A stretch of DNA of 64,000 bases from positions 3,065,283-3,129,282 of the forward strand of contig NZ_CP072800.1 in NCBI RefSeq assembly GCF_017901155.1. The letters run 5' to 3'. This stretch comes from Candidatus Thiothrix anitrata. Its GTDB lineage: Bacteria > Pseudomonadota > Gammaproteobacteria > Thiotrichales > Thiotrichaceae. The translations under genes and the position numbers were made by a program. A model generated the notes under the pieces. It made no database searches and was not told the DNA's origin. It saw only the letters and a list, made by a program, of their open reading frames with translations. Positions 19,582-29,577 of the stretch are shown here, in pieces (the first letter of the stretch is position 1; each line of letters starts with the position of its first letter).

Positions 19582-22500
19582 TTAGCGCATCCGAAAAGCA
19601 TGGAATGCCGTGCCTTTGGTCACAAATCCTTTGAGGGATAACGTCTGCGCCCGCAACTGATCCAGCCAGCTTTTCGCCGCCTCATCCCCGCGTGCTGTCA
19701 GCTTGTTTTCCCAACTCTGCATCAGCAACACCAGAAACTTGCGCCGCGCCGCATCGCTAATCAAACACGCCCGCTCCGGCGTATAGCGGAAATCCGCCGC
19801 CACGATCTCACCCCGCGCCACCATCGACAACGCGCTACGCTCCACCAAATGCCGGAACGGTTCCATCAAATCCGAAGCCAACACCGCGTGCCGCCCACGC
19901 GGCTGATGGTAAAAACCCTGCCAAGGCAACAGCCCCACCGTCCGCACCACACTTTCCGTCAAGCTATACAACTGCGTATACCCCAACGACAACAACACAT
20001 TGAACGGGTCACGCGGCGGGCGACGATTGCGCCCCTCAAACTGAAAATCCGCAGGCAGGATGCTGGCAATCCGCGCAAAATATTCCCGCGTACTGCTGCC
20101 CTCATACCCCAACAAACTCGCCAACGAATCCACCTTCGGCAACTTACGCAACGCCCCATTAATCACCGGCAATTCATCCGCTAACTGTCGATGCCGCAAG
20201 GTTTCCTTCATGTGAATCAACCGCGCTTGCACCACCTCTTTAGCACACGCCAACACCTTCGCCTCATCCTGAAACGCCAGAATCTGCTGCACCCACAAAC
20301 TCTGATGCTGGCTGCTCCGGTTATGGGTAATACAGCCTTTGTAATTGCCCTTGCCACTCGCCAAATGGATGGGGATGTCATGATCCAACGCCGTGTGCAT
20401 CGCCTGCGTCGTCACCTGATGATTACCCAGCAACAACACCATCTCGACACTGTTCCAAGGCAATTGCATCAGCAATTCATCCTTGCGGTAAACGTGTAAC
20501 TGCCCGTTCAACGTCGATAACACCGCCGGATCACCCGTTACCGTCACAAAGCTCCCAGTGCGTTCGCGCTGCCCAATATGGATTGCCTGCCGCTGCCCAA
20601 TGCGCTTGACCATTGCCTCCAACGACTGCGAGTCGGTGGCACACTGCGCCTCGCGTTCCCCCAACTGCGCCAGCCATGCCTCCCGCCCTACATGCAGTGC
20701 CATGTTACTGACAAACAAGTAATCAAGATGCTCAAACCCTTGTTCCAGCGATGCCAAACGGCTCTTGTCCGGGTGCAACTGCAAACCGTGTTCCGCCAAG
20801 GATGCTTGCGCCGCCTGCCGTGCGCGTGTCGCTTCTTCCGGGTCTTGGCACAACACCACAAACTTATCCTGTGTGCGTACCAACCGGAAACCCGCCGCCG
20901 CCATGTCATGATCAAAATCATCCAGCATCAATTCTGCCAGCAAGCCACTCAACGGCGACCCCAACGGCAAACCCCGCGCTCGCGCCACGGTTTCACCCGC
21001 ACACCTTACTTGCGCCTTTAACCAGCCCAGCACCGCCGCCACCACCGGATCATGGTGATACATTGCCACCAACCGCCCCTGTAGACGTTCCAGATCAATG
21101 CTGGGAAAAAAGTCCTGAATATCGCCCTCATACACCCAACGGTAGCCCGCCGCCCACGCCTGCCGGATTACCAGACTCGCGTCCTCCCCCCGGCTCTCAC
21201 GTTGCGCCATCAACAATGCCCGTAACGACTCCGCCAACACCTGTTGCACTGCCCGTTGCAACACCCGGTCATGGGTCGGGGCAACCGCTAATAAGTGCAT
21301 CCCGCCACGCGCTTTCGGCAACCAATAACCCTGTGTTACCGGATGCGGATAATCACCCAGCAACAGACGTTCCAAGTCCGCCTGCAACCCTGCCAACGGC
21401 AAGGCATCATCAGGCATGGTTTCCGCCGCATCCACGGCATCTTCCCCATCGTCGTCCTCATCTTCTGGCTGATACCACCGCGCCACTTCCGGCTCATCCT
21501 GCAAACCATCAGGAATGTCTTGCCCCGCCTGCACATAATCCCACGCTTGTGCGAGATTCTCCTGAGCCTGCGCCAGCATCAGCAACGAACTCGCCGGAAA
21601 CACCCGCCGATAACTCTGCCCACCGTCCGCATTCATCAGCAAATAACGACCCCAACCAAACGTAGTACGCTGCCCAATGCCTAGGTACTGCCCCAGCACT
21701 AACAACGCCCACCACGCCAACGGCAAATCAACCGGCAAATGCAAACCCAGTTGCCCGCTCACCCCGCCCATTTCCCGGTAATGGTGGTCTGCCCCGCGAT
21801 AACCTGCCGCCAACCAGAACAAATGTGCCGCCGTGATCTCCACCGCAGCAACCGTCGTCAACGGCACGACATCAGCCTCACCCCGACGACGCAACAAATC
21901 CGCCACCGCCGTATACACCCGGCTACACAACAATGCGCCACTCAAATCGGGCGCATCCCGCACATAACGTGCCTCCCCCTTCGCTTTACCTGCCGCTTCA
22001 CGCTGCTGCTTATCTTTCAGCAACAACGCCGGGGAAAGCCACTGCCATTGCACCTGTTGCTGCCCTGCCCACAACGCCACTTCAGCCTGCAAAGCCTCAG
22101 CATCATAACAACACGTTTCTGCCAAACAGCTCACCGGATTGCCCGTGAACATATCCTGCACCGACTCCAACCGCCAATTATCTGCAAACGGCAAACCTTC
22201 GCCCTGTTTCGGCGCACTATGCGGCAAACCTGCCAACCCGCTCAGCAACTTATCCAACAAATCATCACTGCCCGCCAACCCCAGCAACACAAAACGGTAA
22301 TGATCATCCGCCTGATAGCGCACCCGCCCACTTTCCGGCGCATCCACCCGAATCAACAACTCATAATCCGGTGGCGACCCCGCCAGAAACCGCAAAAACG
22401 CTGTCAACGCAGGCTGATGGAAAAAACTCAAACGAGCCGCCGCCACACACCTCAACGTAATCACCAGCCCACGCAGCGGCAACAAGGAACCCAGATTCAT
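19582..22500 (-). CDS. Cas6-RT-Cas1 fusion protein with degenerate RT active site
   Basis: 972 residues from the ATG at 22500, which overlaps the cas2 stop (ATGA). Three parts are visible. The first (1-290) is Cas6-like, ending in the glycine-rich LGIGQRTTFGWGRY. An acidic linker follows. The RT domain (about 370-600) has motif A EGDIQDFFPSID and motif B GLPLGSPLSG. The Cas1 domain (about 660-950) has Glu near 800 (GYEGSSTREYF), His near 865 (GFYHQPRGRH) and Asp/Glu near 877-880 (SDLMEPFRH). RT motif C, normally YADD, reads TQDK (543-546), so the second aspartate is lost. Cas1 residues look intact, so DNA spacer integration should be possible, while cDNA synthesis by this RT is doubtful. The adjacent array 1 is the likely target. 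Confidence 0.9.
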   Translation of the reverse strand: MNLGSLLPLRGLVITLRCVAAARLSFFHQPALTAFLRFLAGSPPDYELLIRVDAPESGRVRYQADDHYRFVLLGLAGSDDLLDKLLSGLAGLPHSAPKQGEGLPFADNWRLESVQDMFTGNPVSCLAETCCYDAEALQAEVALWAGQQQVQWQWLSPALLLKDKQQREAAGKAKGEARYVRDAPDLSGALLCSRVYTAVADLLRRRGEADVVPLTTVAAVEITAAHLFWLAAGYRGADHHYREMGGVSGQLGLHLPVDLPLAWWALLVLGQYLGIGQRTTFGWGRYLLMNADGGQSYRRVFPASSLLMLAQAQENLAQAWDYVQAGQDIPDGLQDEPEVARWYQPEDEDDDGEDAVDAAETMPDDALPLAGLQADLERLLLGDYPHPVTQGYWLPKARGGMHLLAVAPTHDRVLQRAVQQVLAESLRALLMAQRESRGEDASLVIRQAWAAGYRWVYEGDIQDFFPSIDLERLQGRLVAMYHHDPVVAAVLGWLKAQVRCAGETVARARGLPLGSPLSGLLAELMLDDFDHDMAAAGFRLVRTQDKFVVLCQDPEEATRARQAAQASLAEHGLQLHPDKSRLASLEQGFEHLDYLFVSNMALHVGREAWLAQLGEREAQCATDSQSLEAMVKRIGQRQAIHIGQRERTGSFVTVTGDPAVLSTLNGQLHVYRKDELLMQLPWNSVEMVLLLGNHQVTTQAMHTALDHDIPIHLASGKGNYKGCITHNRSSQHQSLWVQQILAFQDEAKVLACAKEVVQARLIHMKETLRHRQLADELPVINGALRKLPKVDSLASLLGYEGSSTREYFARIASILPADFQFEGRNRRPPRDPFNVLLSLGYTQLYSLTESVVRTVGLLPWQGFYHQPRGRHAVLASDLMEPFRHLVERSALSMVARGEIVAADFRYTPERACLISDAARRKFLVLLMQSWENKLTARGDEAAKSWLDQLRAQTLSLKGFVTKGTAFHAFRMR

Positions 22501-22775
22501 AACATAACCGCCAAAGGAAAATCCGCCACAGGCCGCGCATCCATCGCGTGCGATTTCTGACGACACTCGCAACACAAATGATAAAAGCGCAGATCATCAC
22601 CCTCCCCTAACCAACGCTGCGCCCGCGTATGCAGCTTCTGCAACTGCTCCGGCGAACGCACACTGATCTCAAACACCGACTTCTGCACCCGCAAGCCATG
22701 CTTGCCCAACAGCGCGGCGACGTGCCGCCGATGGCGGTCGTCTTGGATGTCGAAACAGGCGAGGTAGGTTTGCAT
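22497..22775 (-). CDS. cas2: Cas2 (module A)
   Basis: 92 residues from the ATG at 22775. The start MQTYLACFDIQDDRHRRHVA has the Cas2 beta-1 strand with the catalytic-position aspartate (DIQDD), and LRVQKSVFEISV is the second conserved strand. Cas2 is the dimeric bridge between Cas1 dimers during spacer integration. It is coupled to the Cas6-RT-Cas1 gene by a four-base overlap and lies 13 bases after the RAMP gene. It differs from both Cas2 proteins of module B. Confidence 0.92.
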   Translation of the reverse strand: MQTYLACFDIQDDRHRRHVAALLGKHGLRVQKSVFEISVRSPEQLQKLHTRAQRWLGEGDDLRFYHLCCECRQKSHAMDARPVADFPLAVML

Positions 22776-22788
22776 AAAGAAAACAGCC

Positions 22789-24696
22789 TCAGCTTGCGAG
22801 TGTTGGCAACCGCTTACCGGGGGCAACACTTTCTAACGACTGATGAATAGCCCGTTGGTTGCTGCTGTCATTTTTGCCAAACCACTTAAACCCTTTATCT
22901 TCGCTATACGCCTCTTGTCCATTTTTTGAGTCAAATGGGTAACACACAGGAATCTGTGTAGGTACATTGTTGAGATTGGCAAGCCAACATAATTCTTTTA
23001 GTGCTTTGGCATTGATTAGGCTGGTATCAAGTTGTTTTGACCATGTTTGATAACGCTCACCCTGCAAACCTAGACGTGAATAACGCTGCTGGCGATTAAT
23101 CGTTTCCACATCAGCTTCAAGTTGCACATGCCCAAGACCCAATGGCTTGCCTAGACCCAGCCGATGCACAAAGGTACTACTTGCTTCTGCGGGTTGTAAC
23201 GCGGTCAACAACAAACCCAGTTCTGCTTCACTCAAGTTTTCAAAGTGAACATAAAAACGCAATTCCACTTGAGCAGGGATAGGCTGGCAGCGCAGGTGCA
23301 TGTGAGGACGGTAGTCTTTATCCCCAGTTTCCCGCTGTGTTTCCCAGTCATTGCGTGGTAACTCAAAGAGTGAACGGGGGTGTGGCAGATACTGCTTGCG
23401 CCCGTTAGGCGTGTTGCTACCCAAATCAAGGTCGGTTTTGGCAACATACCGCCCATGACCGCTGAAATACAGCGCAGGCGATGGCGGTTTGGGAGAGTTA
23501 AGGATTTTTAAGATAACCGCATCTTGCAACTCAATCGGCTGGGTAACAATGGCATCGGTAAAACGTACTCGTGATGCCAGATTACGCGCACCGCCGCGTT
23601 TCTTTTCATCCGGTTGGTCTTCCACAACGCCAAACAAGGCTTCGGCTGGGGTGAGGGCATCCCGCTCAGCATTCCAGGGTAGACTGTTGATCCCCGCCGT
23701 TTTCTTGAACGCACCATGCAGATCACCGGGTATGGCTTTGCGCCAGATGGAGGAGTAGCTGATTTCTATCACTTCACCATTGGTTTCTCGGTAATACAAC
23801 AAGTCGCCATCCAATACCAAAGGCTTGTCATCCTTGACTTCCCAGCCACGCGGCTGGTTAGCATAACCTTTGGGTAACATTTGCTCGGATTTGGTTGCAC
23901 GATCTTTGGGATCTTTAATCGTGGCGTATAGTGTGCGCAGGATAGTTTCCAGTACTGTTACCCCATTAGACTTGATGGGCAACAGTTTGCCATCATCAAT
24001 TTTGCCATTCCACGGCAGGTAATATTCACGTCGTTTGCCCAGTTGTTTGTTTTCACCGCGTATGTGGTAAATGCCCGATGCGTGCGAACCGTAACTGTGA
24101 AATTGGCTATTATGATGACGCTGATAGCAATCATGTTTTCTCAAAAATTGAGTTTCTTTGTTGTCTTTCGTTTGATAATCCCCGACAGGGATAGCTTTAT
24201 TGTCTTCATCTGCCAATGGGTAAATGGCAAAACGACCATCAGCTTGTTTGCATAGCAAGCCAAGCTTTTTCAGGGGAGCATCTTCAATGCCCGCATTTTC
24301 AGCTTGTGCGGGTTTTCTGACCGAGTATTCCCCATTTTCCGCTTGTATCAGCACCCGCAAGCTGGATTGGCTGATGGTTTCGGCGATATTACCTACCATC
24401 CCTCGCAAACTGTTGCCGGGAATCGCTGGATTACCATCACGGTCACGGTAGGGTGTGACACTGCCCGGAACTCCCTTGTCTTTATTACTCGCCTGTTGTT
24501 CAGCACCCACCACCAGCGGACTGAGTGTTTTCAGTGTGCAGGTAATGCGCCCGGACAACCCATCTTTATGCCAGTAATCGTGACGAATAAAACGGTTTTC
24601 TACCCGTTCCAACCCATCCAGTGTTTTCCACTCATCGGTTTTGGTTTTACGGGTGTCGACCCGGATAAACTGATAAGGGTGATGGAATTCTGTCAT
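22789..24696 (-). CDS. Type III RAMP protein, TIGR03986-like (multi-domain Cas7 type)
   Basis: 635 residues from the ATG at 24696, overlapping the previous stop by four bases. The N-terminus has a RAMP signature: LSGRITCTLKTLSPLVVG followed by GNPAIPGNSLRGMVGNIAE (about 90-108). The C-terminal half has a second RAMP-like part with AELRF-type strands and a glycine-rich loop VHRLGLGKPLGLGHVQLEA (about 530-548). The arrangement matches what is called the TIGR03986 family in my memory. It is a presumed backbone subunit of the effector complex that binds crRNA. Exact subtype assignment is uncertain. Confidence 0.8.
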   Translation of the reverse strand: MTEFHHPYQFIRVDTRKTKTDEWKTLDGLERVENRFIRHDYWHKDGLSGRITCTLKTLSPLVVGAEQQASNKDKGVPGSVTPYRDRDGNPAIPGNSLRGMVGNIAETISQSSLRVLIQAENGEYSVRKPAQAENAGIEDAPLKKLGLLCKQADGRFAIYPLADEDNKAIPVGDYQTKDNKETQFLRKHDCYQRHHNSQFHSYGSHASGIYHIRGENKQLGKRREYYLPWNGKIDDGKLLPIKSNGVTVLETILRTLYATIKDPKDRATKSEQMLPKGYANQPRGWEVKDDKPLVLDGDLLYYRETNGEVIEISYSSIWRKAIPGDLHGAFKKTAGINSLPWNAERDALTPAEALFGVVEDQPDEKKRGGARNLASRVRFTDAIVTQPIELQDAVILKILNSPKPPSPALYFSGHGRYVAKTDLDLGSNTPNGRKQYLPHPRSLFELPRNDWETQRETGDKDYRPHMHLRCQPIPAQVELRFYVHFENLSEAELGLLLTALQPAEASSTFVHRLGLGKPLGLGHVQLEADVETINRQQRYSRLGLQGERYQTWSKQLDTSLINAKALKELCWLANLNNVPTQIPVCYPFDSKNGQEAYSEDKGFKWFGKNDSSNQRAIHQSLESVAPGKRLPTLAS

Positions 24697-26111
24697 GCTG
24701 CTTGCTCCTGTGTCATCACGCCCAATTGTTGCAACAACTCGTTTTCCCATTGCTGCAAGGTCTCATCGTCTAGCTTTGTCAGCCAAGCATTCCAGCCGCC
24801 GTGTTCAGATACCAGCCGTACCCGCCCATAGCCCTTGCTTTTGCCCCAGCCCAGCACTAAATCACCTTCTTGTGCATCCCGCCATGCAAACAGTAATAGC
24901 AACTGCATCCAGCCGGTTAGCTTGTCTTTGCGGTAAGCGATGCGCCCGCTGAACATTTCCCTGACCCACAATGCCCTGACTTTATACAAAGCTGAATCTT
25001 TGACCCCACCTGTGAAACGGTCAACCGCATTGAAGGTTTGCCAATGTTTGTCATCTTCGGTAAACGCTACTGTCGCATCGTAAAAACGCACATGCCCTTC
25101 ACCATCAGTGCTGCCAAACAGTTGCTTAAGCAATACGTCTACGTTCTGGTCATGGGTTTCTTGAGCCAACGTTAGCAGGATGCGGCGGCAATGCGCCCGA
25201 AACCAACCTTTGAGGGTAGACCCCGGAATCAGTGCGTATTCACCTCTCACCATGAAAGCATGATTAGGTAGAGATTTCCTGTCATCCGACTTTGCGTCGC
25301 TGGAATACTTCTTGAGTACATCCGGGTCATGTGGGTTGTTAATCAGTATCGGCGACTCAGGCTGCAAGCCAAAAGTTTCCTCTACCCATTCCCCACTGCG
25401 GATACCCGTCACCGTTAAAGCCGCAAGGTTATCCAGTGGAATAGGTTTGAAGCTGCTAGTGAGTGGCGTAGCATTTGGTCTGCCAACCCAAGAACAGAAA
25501 TCAACCTCACTCAGCCCCAGCACACTAACGGATTTCCAGCGCAGGCAACCCTGACCACTGCTTTTGCCTTTGCCTAATTGTCCACTAGGTTGTTCGCCAA
25601 AGGATTGCAACGCGAGCAGCAGCGTAGCAATGTCTTGCTCCGTGATTGGGGTGCGTTGGTTGCCTTCCAGCATTATTTCCACGTCAAACACACTGCCAAC
25701 CGGAACAGCTTCGTGAGTGGCAAGGTGGTGGCGTTTAGCTGTTCCGCTGACAGCATCAATACTGGTTCGACTGATCTTTGCCCTGTCTCCACCTGATGTT
25801 TTGAGTCGGGCATCATATACCCGCACAATACCTGCTTGCCCTTGTGCGATAGCATCGCTTGCTTGCCGTGCATCTCCAAACAGGAAAGCACGGGTATTGT
25901 CGTCTACGCTCAGGCTGCGCAAATAACCACGCAGTGTTGAAGCAGGGATATAAGGTTTTTTGTCTACATCCAGCAGCAAGGTATTGAATGAAAAAATTTC
26001 TTCCTTGTTGGTAGGGGTGGCACGGGTATAGGTGGCTTCATCCCCCGTGCCAATGTGCAGTTCTGAACAGGTAGTGAGGGTTCCGCTAAGGGTTACACGA
26101 CGATAGCTCAT
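24693..26111 (-). CDS. Type III RAMP protein with two Csm3/Cas7-like domains
   Basis: 472 residues. Two tandem RAMP modules: the first with SELHIGTGDE and YIPASTLRGYLRSL (about 16-65), the second with ALIPGSTLKGWFRAHCRR (about 293-310) and the glycine-rich LGWGKSKGYGRVRL near the C-terminus. DGEGHVRFYDATVAF between them resembles the Csm3 segment containing the target-RNA cleavage aspartate, and VRVYDARLK is its counterpart in domain 1. So both domains could carry a slicing aspartate. It overlaps both neighbours by four bases. Confidence 0.82.
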   Translation of the reverse strand: MSYRRVTLSGTLTTCSELHIGTGDEATYTRATPTNKEEIFSFNTLLLDVDKKPYIPASTLRGYLRSLSVDDNTRAFLFGDARQASDAIAQGQAGIVRVYDARLKTSGGDRAKISRTSIDAVSGTAKRHHLATHEAVPVGSVFDVEIMLEGNQRTPITEQDIATLLLALQSFGEQPSGQLGKGKSSGQGCLRWKSVSVLGLSEVDFCSWVGRPNATPLTSSFKPIPLDNLAALTVTGIRSGEWVEETFGLQPESPILINNPHDPDVLKKYSSDAKSDDRKSLPNHAFMVRGEYALIPGSTLKGWFRAHCRRILLTLAQETHDQNVDVLLKQLFGSTDGEGHVRFYDATVAFTEDDKHWQTFNAVDRFTGGVKDSALYKVRALWVREMFSGRIAYRKDKLTGWMQLLLLFAWRDAQEGDLVLGWGKSKGYGRVRLVSEHGGWNAWLTKLDDETLQQWENELLQQLGVMTQEQAA

Positions 26112-27916
26112 GCGTTGTCACCTCCGTTTTGCAATGGGCGTTCGGTTTGAGCAGACCAGTTAATACAAATTTCCCCAAAACCGTGTTCAGGTAGATAGGG
26201 AGTATCCTTCCACGTCGCAGGCTGACCCTTTGCCTCCGTATAGGTAGGTAAACCTGTCTGCATCCATTGTTGAAGTTTCTCCAGACCTGCATTGGTTTCC
26301 ACGGTGAGGACAAACACACTTCCGGCAACCGTCAACCATTCCGGGGCATAAGCATCCTGATTCTGGAAATGTCGGTGCTGATAAGCACCACCCCGGCGTT
26401 TTTGTTGAGCAAAATGGCGTTGTAAGCTCAAACCATTCTCTGCAACACTTTCCCAATAAGCCGCATACAAGGAATGCAGGATGCTGTCTGATTGCGTTCC
26501 AGCTCTCCATTGATTCGCCAATACCTGTTCGAGATGTGCAGGCAACAAAAGGGCATCACTCATCAGTGTGACTATTGCTGTCTCACCGATTTGTGGTGTT
26601 GCTCCATGCGGTGTGGCAAATGCTTGCGGGTAAACGTCCACTTGTGCATAAGCTTTGGTTTTGCCGATACCGTCCAACCCTTGTTGCAGGCAAGCCACCA
26701 AGTTTTTCAGCACTTGCGGGCGGCGTTCATCAGCAACCAAGCTCAAATCAACATTGCCGTACCAAGCAAAATCATGCGGGTCAACACACTCCACACTAAA
26801 CAGGCGACCCTCTTCAGCCGTACCGCTATCACGGGAAATTTCTGTCCTAACCAGCAGCAGGCGTTCGGGGTAGGCAGGGCTTAGACCACAGTCCTCGCTT
26901 GCCTTACTCCAGTCTGCATCTTTCCAGTCTGGTTGGAAGGCAGGGATGTCTTGCCAGACAAAATCTTGTGGTTTATCCAAACCCGACATATCCACCAGCT
27001 TACCCTGATAAAACGCAAGGCTCAGCGGTAGCGACGGTTGGCGTGTTGCGGTTTTGGCAGGCAGGGCATGGCTAAAGACCAGTTGGTCAAAGCACAACGC
27101 ATCTTCTCGCTCCTGTTCGCTGGCATATTGCTTAGCAATGACTGCTTTGATCACATTGCCACTGATGAACTCGTCAGACACGACTCGGTTGCTGTCCGGT
27201 GTGCGTGGTTTGCCAATACAGAAGGGGCGATCCAAGTGAAGGCTGATACCGAAGCGAACAGTATTTGCCGGTAATGAGATGGGCGTTTTCTTTCCAGTCG
27301 CAGTCATTGATGCTGGTTTGAGTTCGGCTTTCAATAACCGACCATAACCAATACCTTTCAGACTCCCCATTGCCGGGATAAAGCTAAGCGTTTTGTTAAT
27401 CCATTTCTCGAACCGTTGGCGTTCTTCCTGATCTTTGAACGTGGCGCGTAATTTTCCGCTAAATACGGGTTTGGTTCCTGTGGGGAAACAGTCTTCAATC
27501 GTCTGCAACGCACCCGATTCGACACTTCCCTGTTCACCCAATTGAATACGGGTGCGATGCCCACCTTGAAAATCCTTGCCTTGCAACAGCCAGAACAGAT
27601 CAAAACGAACATTACCCCGTTGTGGTTCCATGTTGCTTTCACTGGATGGTTTCCCAAACCAGTCCAAACTGGCATTGAGCAGAGACTGACTTTTGTTCTC
27701 TGGCAAGGCTTCGACAAGCTGCCCCAAATAATCGCGGATATTTCCCCGAACCAGACTGCCATTGATAGCGGGTTGTTCACGGTAACGCTGCATAGCCGTG
27801 TCCACGCCAAGCCTGAGCGTACCAGACTGTTGTGACAGCAATGGCCCGGCAAATGTTAGACGTAACTCGTATACAATGTTTTGGACAGGGTTTGTCTTGG
27901 GTTTTTTATTACTCAT
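26108..27916 (-). CDS. Large type III RAMP protein (Cas7-like plus Csx10/Cas5-like regions)
   Basis: 602 residues. The first domain has a RAMP N-terminus (LRLTFAGPLLSQQSGTLRLG, AINGSLVRGNIRDYLG) and the glycine-rich GSLKGIGYGRLLKAEL (about 188-203). A second begins VRFGISLHLDRPFCIGKPR, with the LDGIGKTKAYAQVDV loop near 420. The C-terminus has PYLPEHGFGEICINW, which resembles the glycine-rich ending of Csx10 (type III-D Cas5-like). The division into Cas7 and Csx10-like parts is inference from these motifs. Starts overlap stops by four bases on both sides. Confidence 0.7.
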   Translation of the reverse strand: MSNKKPKTNPVQNIVYELRLTFAGPLLSQQSGTLRLGVDTAMQRYREQPAINGSLVRGNIRDYLGQLVEALPENKSQSLLNASLDWFGKPSSESNMEPQRGNVRFDLFWLLQGKDFQGGHRTRIQLGEQGSVESGALQTIEDCFPTGTKPVFSGKLRATFKDQEERQRFEKWINKTLSFIPAMGSLKGIGYGRLLKAELKPASMTATGKKTPISLPANTVRFGISLHLDRPFCIGKPRTPDSNRVVSDEFISGNVIKAVIAKQYASEQEREDALCFDQLVFSHALPAKTATRQPSLPLSLAFYQGKLVDMSGLDKPQDFVWQDIPAFQPDWKDADWSKASEDCGLSPAYPERLLLVRTEISRDSGTAEEGRLFSVECVDPHDFAWYGNVDLSLVADERRPQVLKNLVACLQQGLDGIGKTKAYAQVDVYPQAFATPHGATPQIGETAIVTLMSDALLLPAHLEQVLANQWRAGTQSDSILHSLYAAYWESVAENGLSLQRHFAQQKRRGGAYQHRHFQNQDAYAPEWLTVAGSVFVLTVETNAGLEKLQQWMQTGLPTYTEAKGQPATWKDTPYLPEHGFGEICINWSAQTERPLQNGGDNA

Positions 27917-29559
27917 GGCTTAGCCCCCTTGGCAGGTATCAGGTAGTCCCACAGTTCCAGCAAATGTAACCAACACCAAGCGCGTTCTTCCGCCTTATCC
28001 ATGTCCAAGGCAAATAACTGTTCAATCATGACAGGAAGCTCTTGCTCGACAGTTGTCCTGTTTGCACCGTCCAAGGTACGCAACATCTGGAACTCTGCCT
28101 GTTCCTGAAGACTGGCTTCTTGGATAGATTCTTGCGTGGCATCACATAAGCCATTCCAATCCAGCGTTCCCTGTGGTTCGTTACTATTAAACGTGTCAAC
28201 GATGCGGTAAAGCTGGCGAATCGGTAACATGCCATCCCCCAATAAGCGGTGCAAACTGGCCTCGGCTACTTGCCAATTTGGAGCGGCTGGGTGTCCGGCT
28301 GGGCGTGATTGCTGGAGAGCCATACCGTAGCGTTTCCCAAAATAAGCATCCAGATCATCACGGGTTGGGTAATCGACCGATTCCAACACCAGATAATCCC
28401 AGCCATCTTTGTCCCTCCCGTACTTGTCCTTTACCCGTTCTGCCAATTTGCGGGCAAGGTTTTGGATAATACGTATCGGGGTTTTCGCTTTGCAGAATAC
28501 AACTCCCGCTGCATGGGTGAATTGCTCCTGCTGCTGGTCATCCAGCTCCCATAAACGGGTATGTGTAAAGAACTGTTGCAAAAAGCTGGTTCCTAACCAT
28601 GCGGGTAAGACAAACAGCATTTCATCGCCGCCCCAGAGTAATGTTTCCAGACGAATTGCGGGAAAGTTTCCACCACCGTCTTCTTCATCTTCACTGAAAC
28701 GTGTCACTGCATCGGGTAATTTGCCGTCCAGCATTTTGGTTATGATGTCCTCCAAGAACTGGTTGCGCCAAGTCTGGATACAATCATCAAAGGCTTGCTG
28801 TGCGGCAATACCATCTGTTTTGGCATCAATCGCTTTTTGTAGGTAGCTGTCTTGACGTTTGCCGAAGCCATTCCCATCAATATAGATGACAGCCATTTTA
28901 CCATTGAGATTGCCGTAGGCTGGGTTTTCACAGAGTGTTTCAATATCAGGCACAAAACGGTACTCCGCCAGCCTGTTTTGCAAGTCATCGCTCAATCCAT
29001 TCAGATAATAATCCTGTTTCTGCTGCCGCCCGTATTCACGGCGTTGAAAAACAGACAGGGATAAGTGGCGTTTGGGCTTATCCAGCGTCGCTTGGACTTT
29101 GCGTTGTGTGCGGTTAGCCGCAATACGGATACCTTCCAGTTCGCATGGCTCATCCCGGCTGGTGTGTTTGCCTTCAAATACATCAGGGGTAAGTGTCAAA
29201 GCGCGTAACTGGCGGAAATGCAATTGTGCCCATAGCTGCCGTTTGGCTTGCAAGATGTCCCCAGCTTGACAATGTTCCACCAGAAAAGTCAGGTGGCGAA
29301 ACTGCGGATGAGTCCGCAAGCTCTGCGTCACAGCTTCAGCAATACCCTCGATAGCTTTCGTTGAAGCTATTTTCAGGCAGAACAACCCAGACGATGCCCC
29401 CGTAGAAACGGGTTCTAAATACTCCGTAAACTCTTTTTGGATATGCGTGACCGCATCCTTATACAAAAAGCTGCTGCCACGAATCACACTGAGTTGGTCA
29501 GTGTCGTAGATATTGGCGTAGAGGTTGACCCCTTCCACCAACAGAAAATGATGCCCCAT
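27913..29559 (-). CDS. cas10: Cas10, small form without HD nuclease domain
   Basis: 548 residues, short for Cas10. The N-terminal region has a palm-like start with DTDQLSVIRGSSFLYKDA (about 20-36). The catalytic palm has YIDGNGFGK (226-234) and WGGDEMLFVLP (309-319), the equivalent of the GGDD cyclase motif with GGDE instead. No HD nuclease motif is seen at the N-terminus, so it probably does not cut single-stranded DNA. It could make a cyclic oligoadenylate or another nucleotide signal upon target RNA binding. It lies next to a SLATT membrane gene, which is a candidate receiver of that signal. Confidence 0.88.
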   Translation of the reverse strand: MGHHFLLVEGVNLYANIYDTDQLSVIRGSSFLYKDAVTHIQKEFTEYLEPVSTGASSGLFCLKIASTKAIEGIAEAVTQSLRTHPQFRHLTFLVEHCQAGDILQAKRQLWAQLHFRQLRALTLTPDVFEGKHTSRDEPCELEGIRIAANRTQRKVQATLDKPKRHLSLSVFQRREYGRQQKQDYYLNGLSDDLQNRLAEYRFVPDIETLCENPAYGNLNGKMAVIYIDGNGFGKRQDSYLQKAIDAKTDGIAAQQAFDDCIQTWRNQFLEDIITKMLDGKLPDAVTRFSEDEEDGGGNFPAIRLETLLWGGDEMLFVLPAWLGTSFLQQFFTHTRLWELDDQQQEQFTHAAGVVFCKAKTPIRIIQNLARKLAERVKDKYGRDKDGWDYLVLESVDYPTRDDLDAYFGKRYGMALQQSRPAGHPAAPNWQVAEASLHRLLGDGMLPIRQLYRIVDTFNSNEPQGTLDWNGLCDATQESIQEASLQEQAEFQMLRTLDGANRTTVEQELPVMIEQLFALDMDKAEERAWCWLHLLELWDYLIPAKGAKP

Positions 29560-29577
29560 AACCTTAATCCTTACCGT

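Noticed and set aside
20751-22560. Long proline-, histidine- or glutamine-rich plus-strand ORFs opposite the Cas6-RT-Cas1 gene
   Set aside because: Composition is that of antisense frames of a GC-rich gene; the minus strand has clear Cas6, RT and Cas1 motifs.
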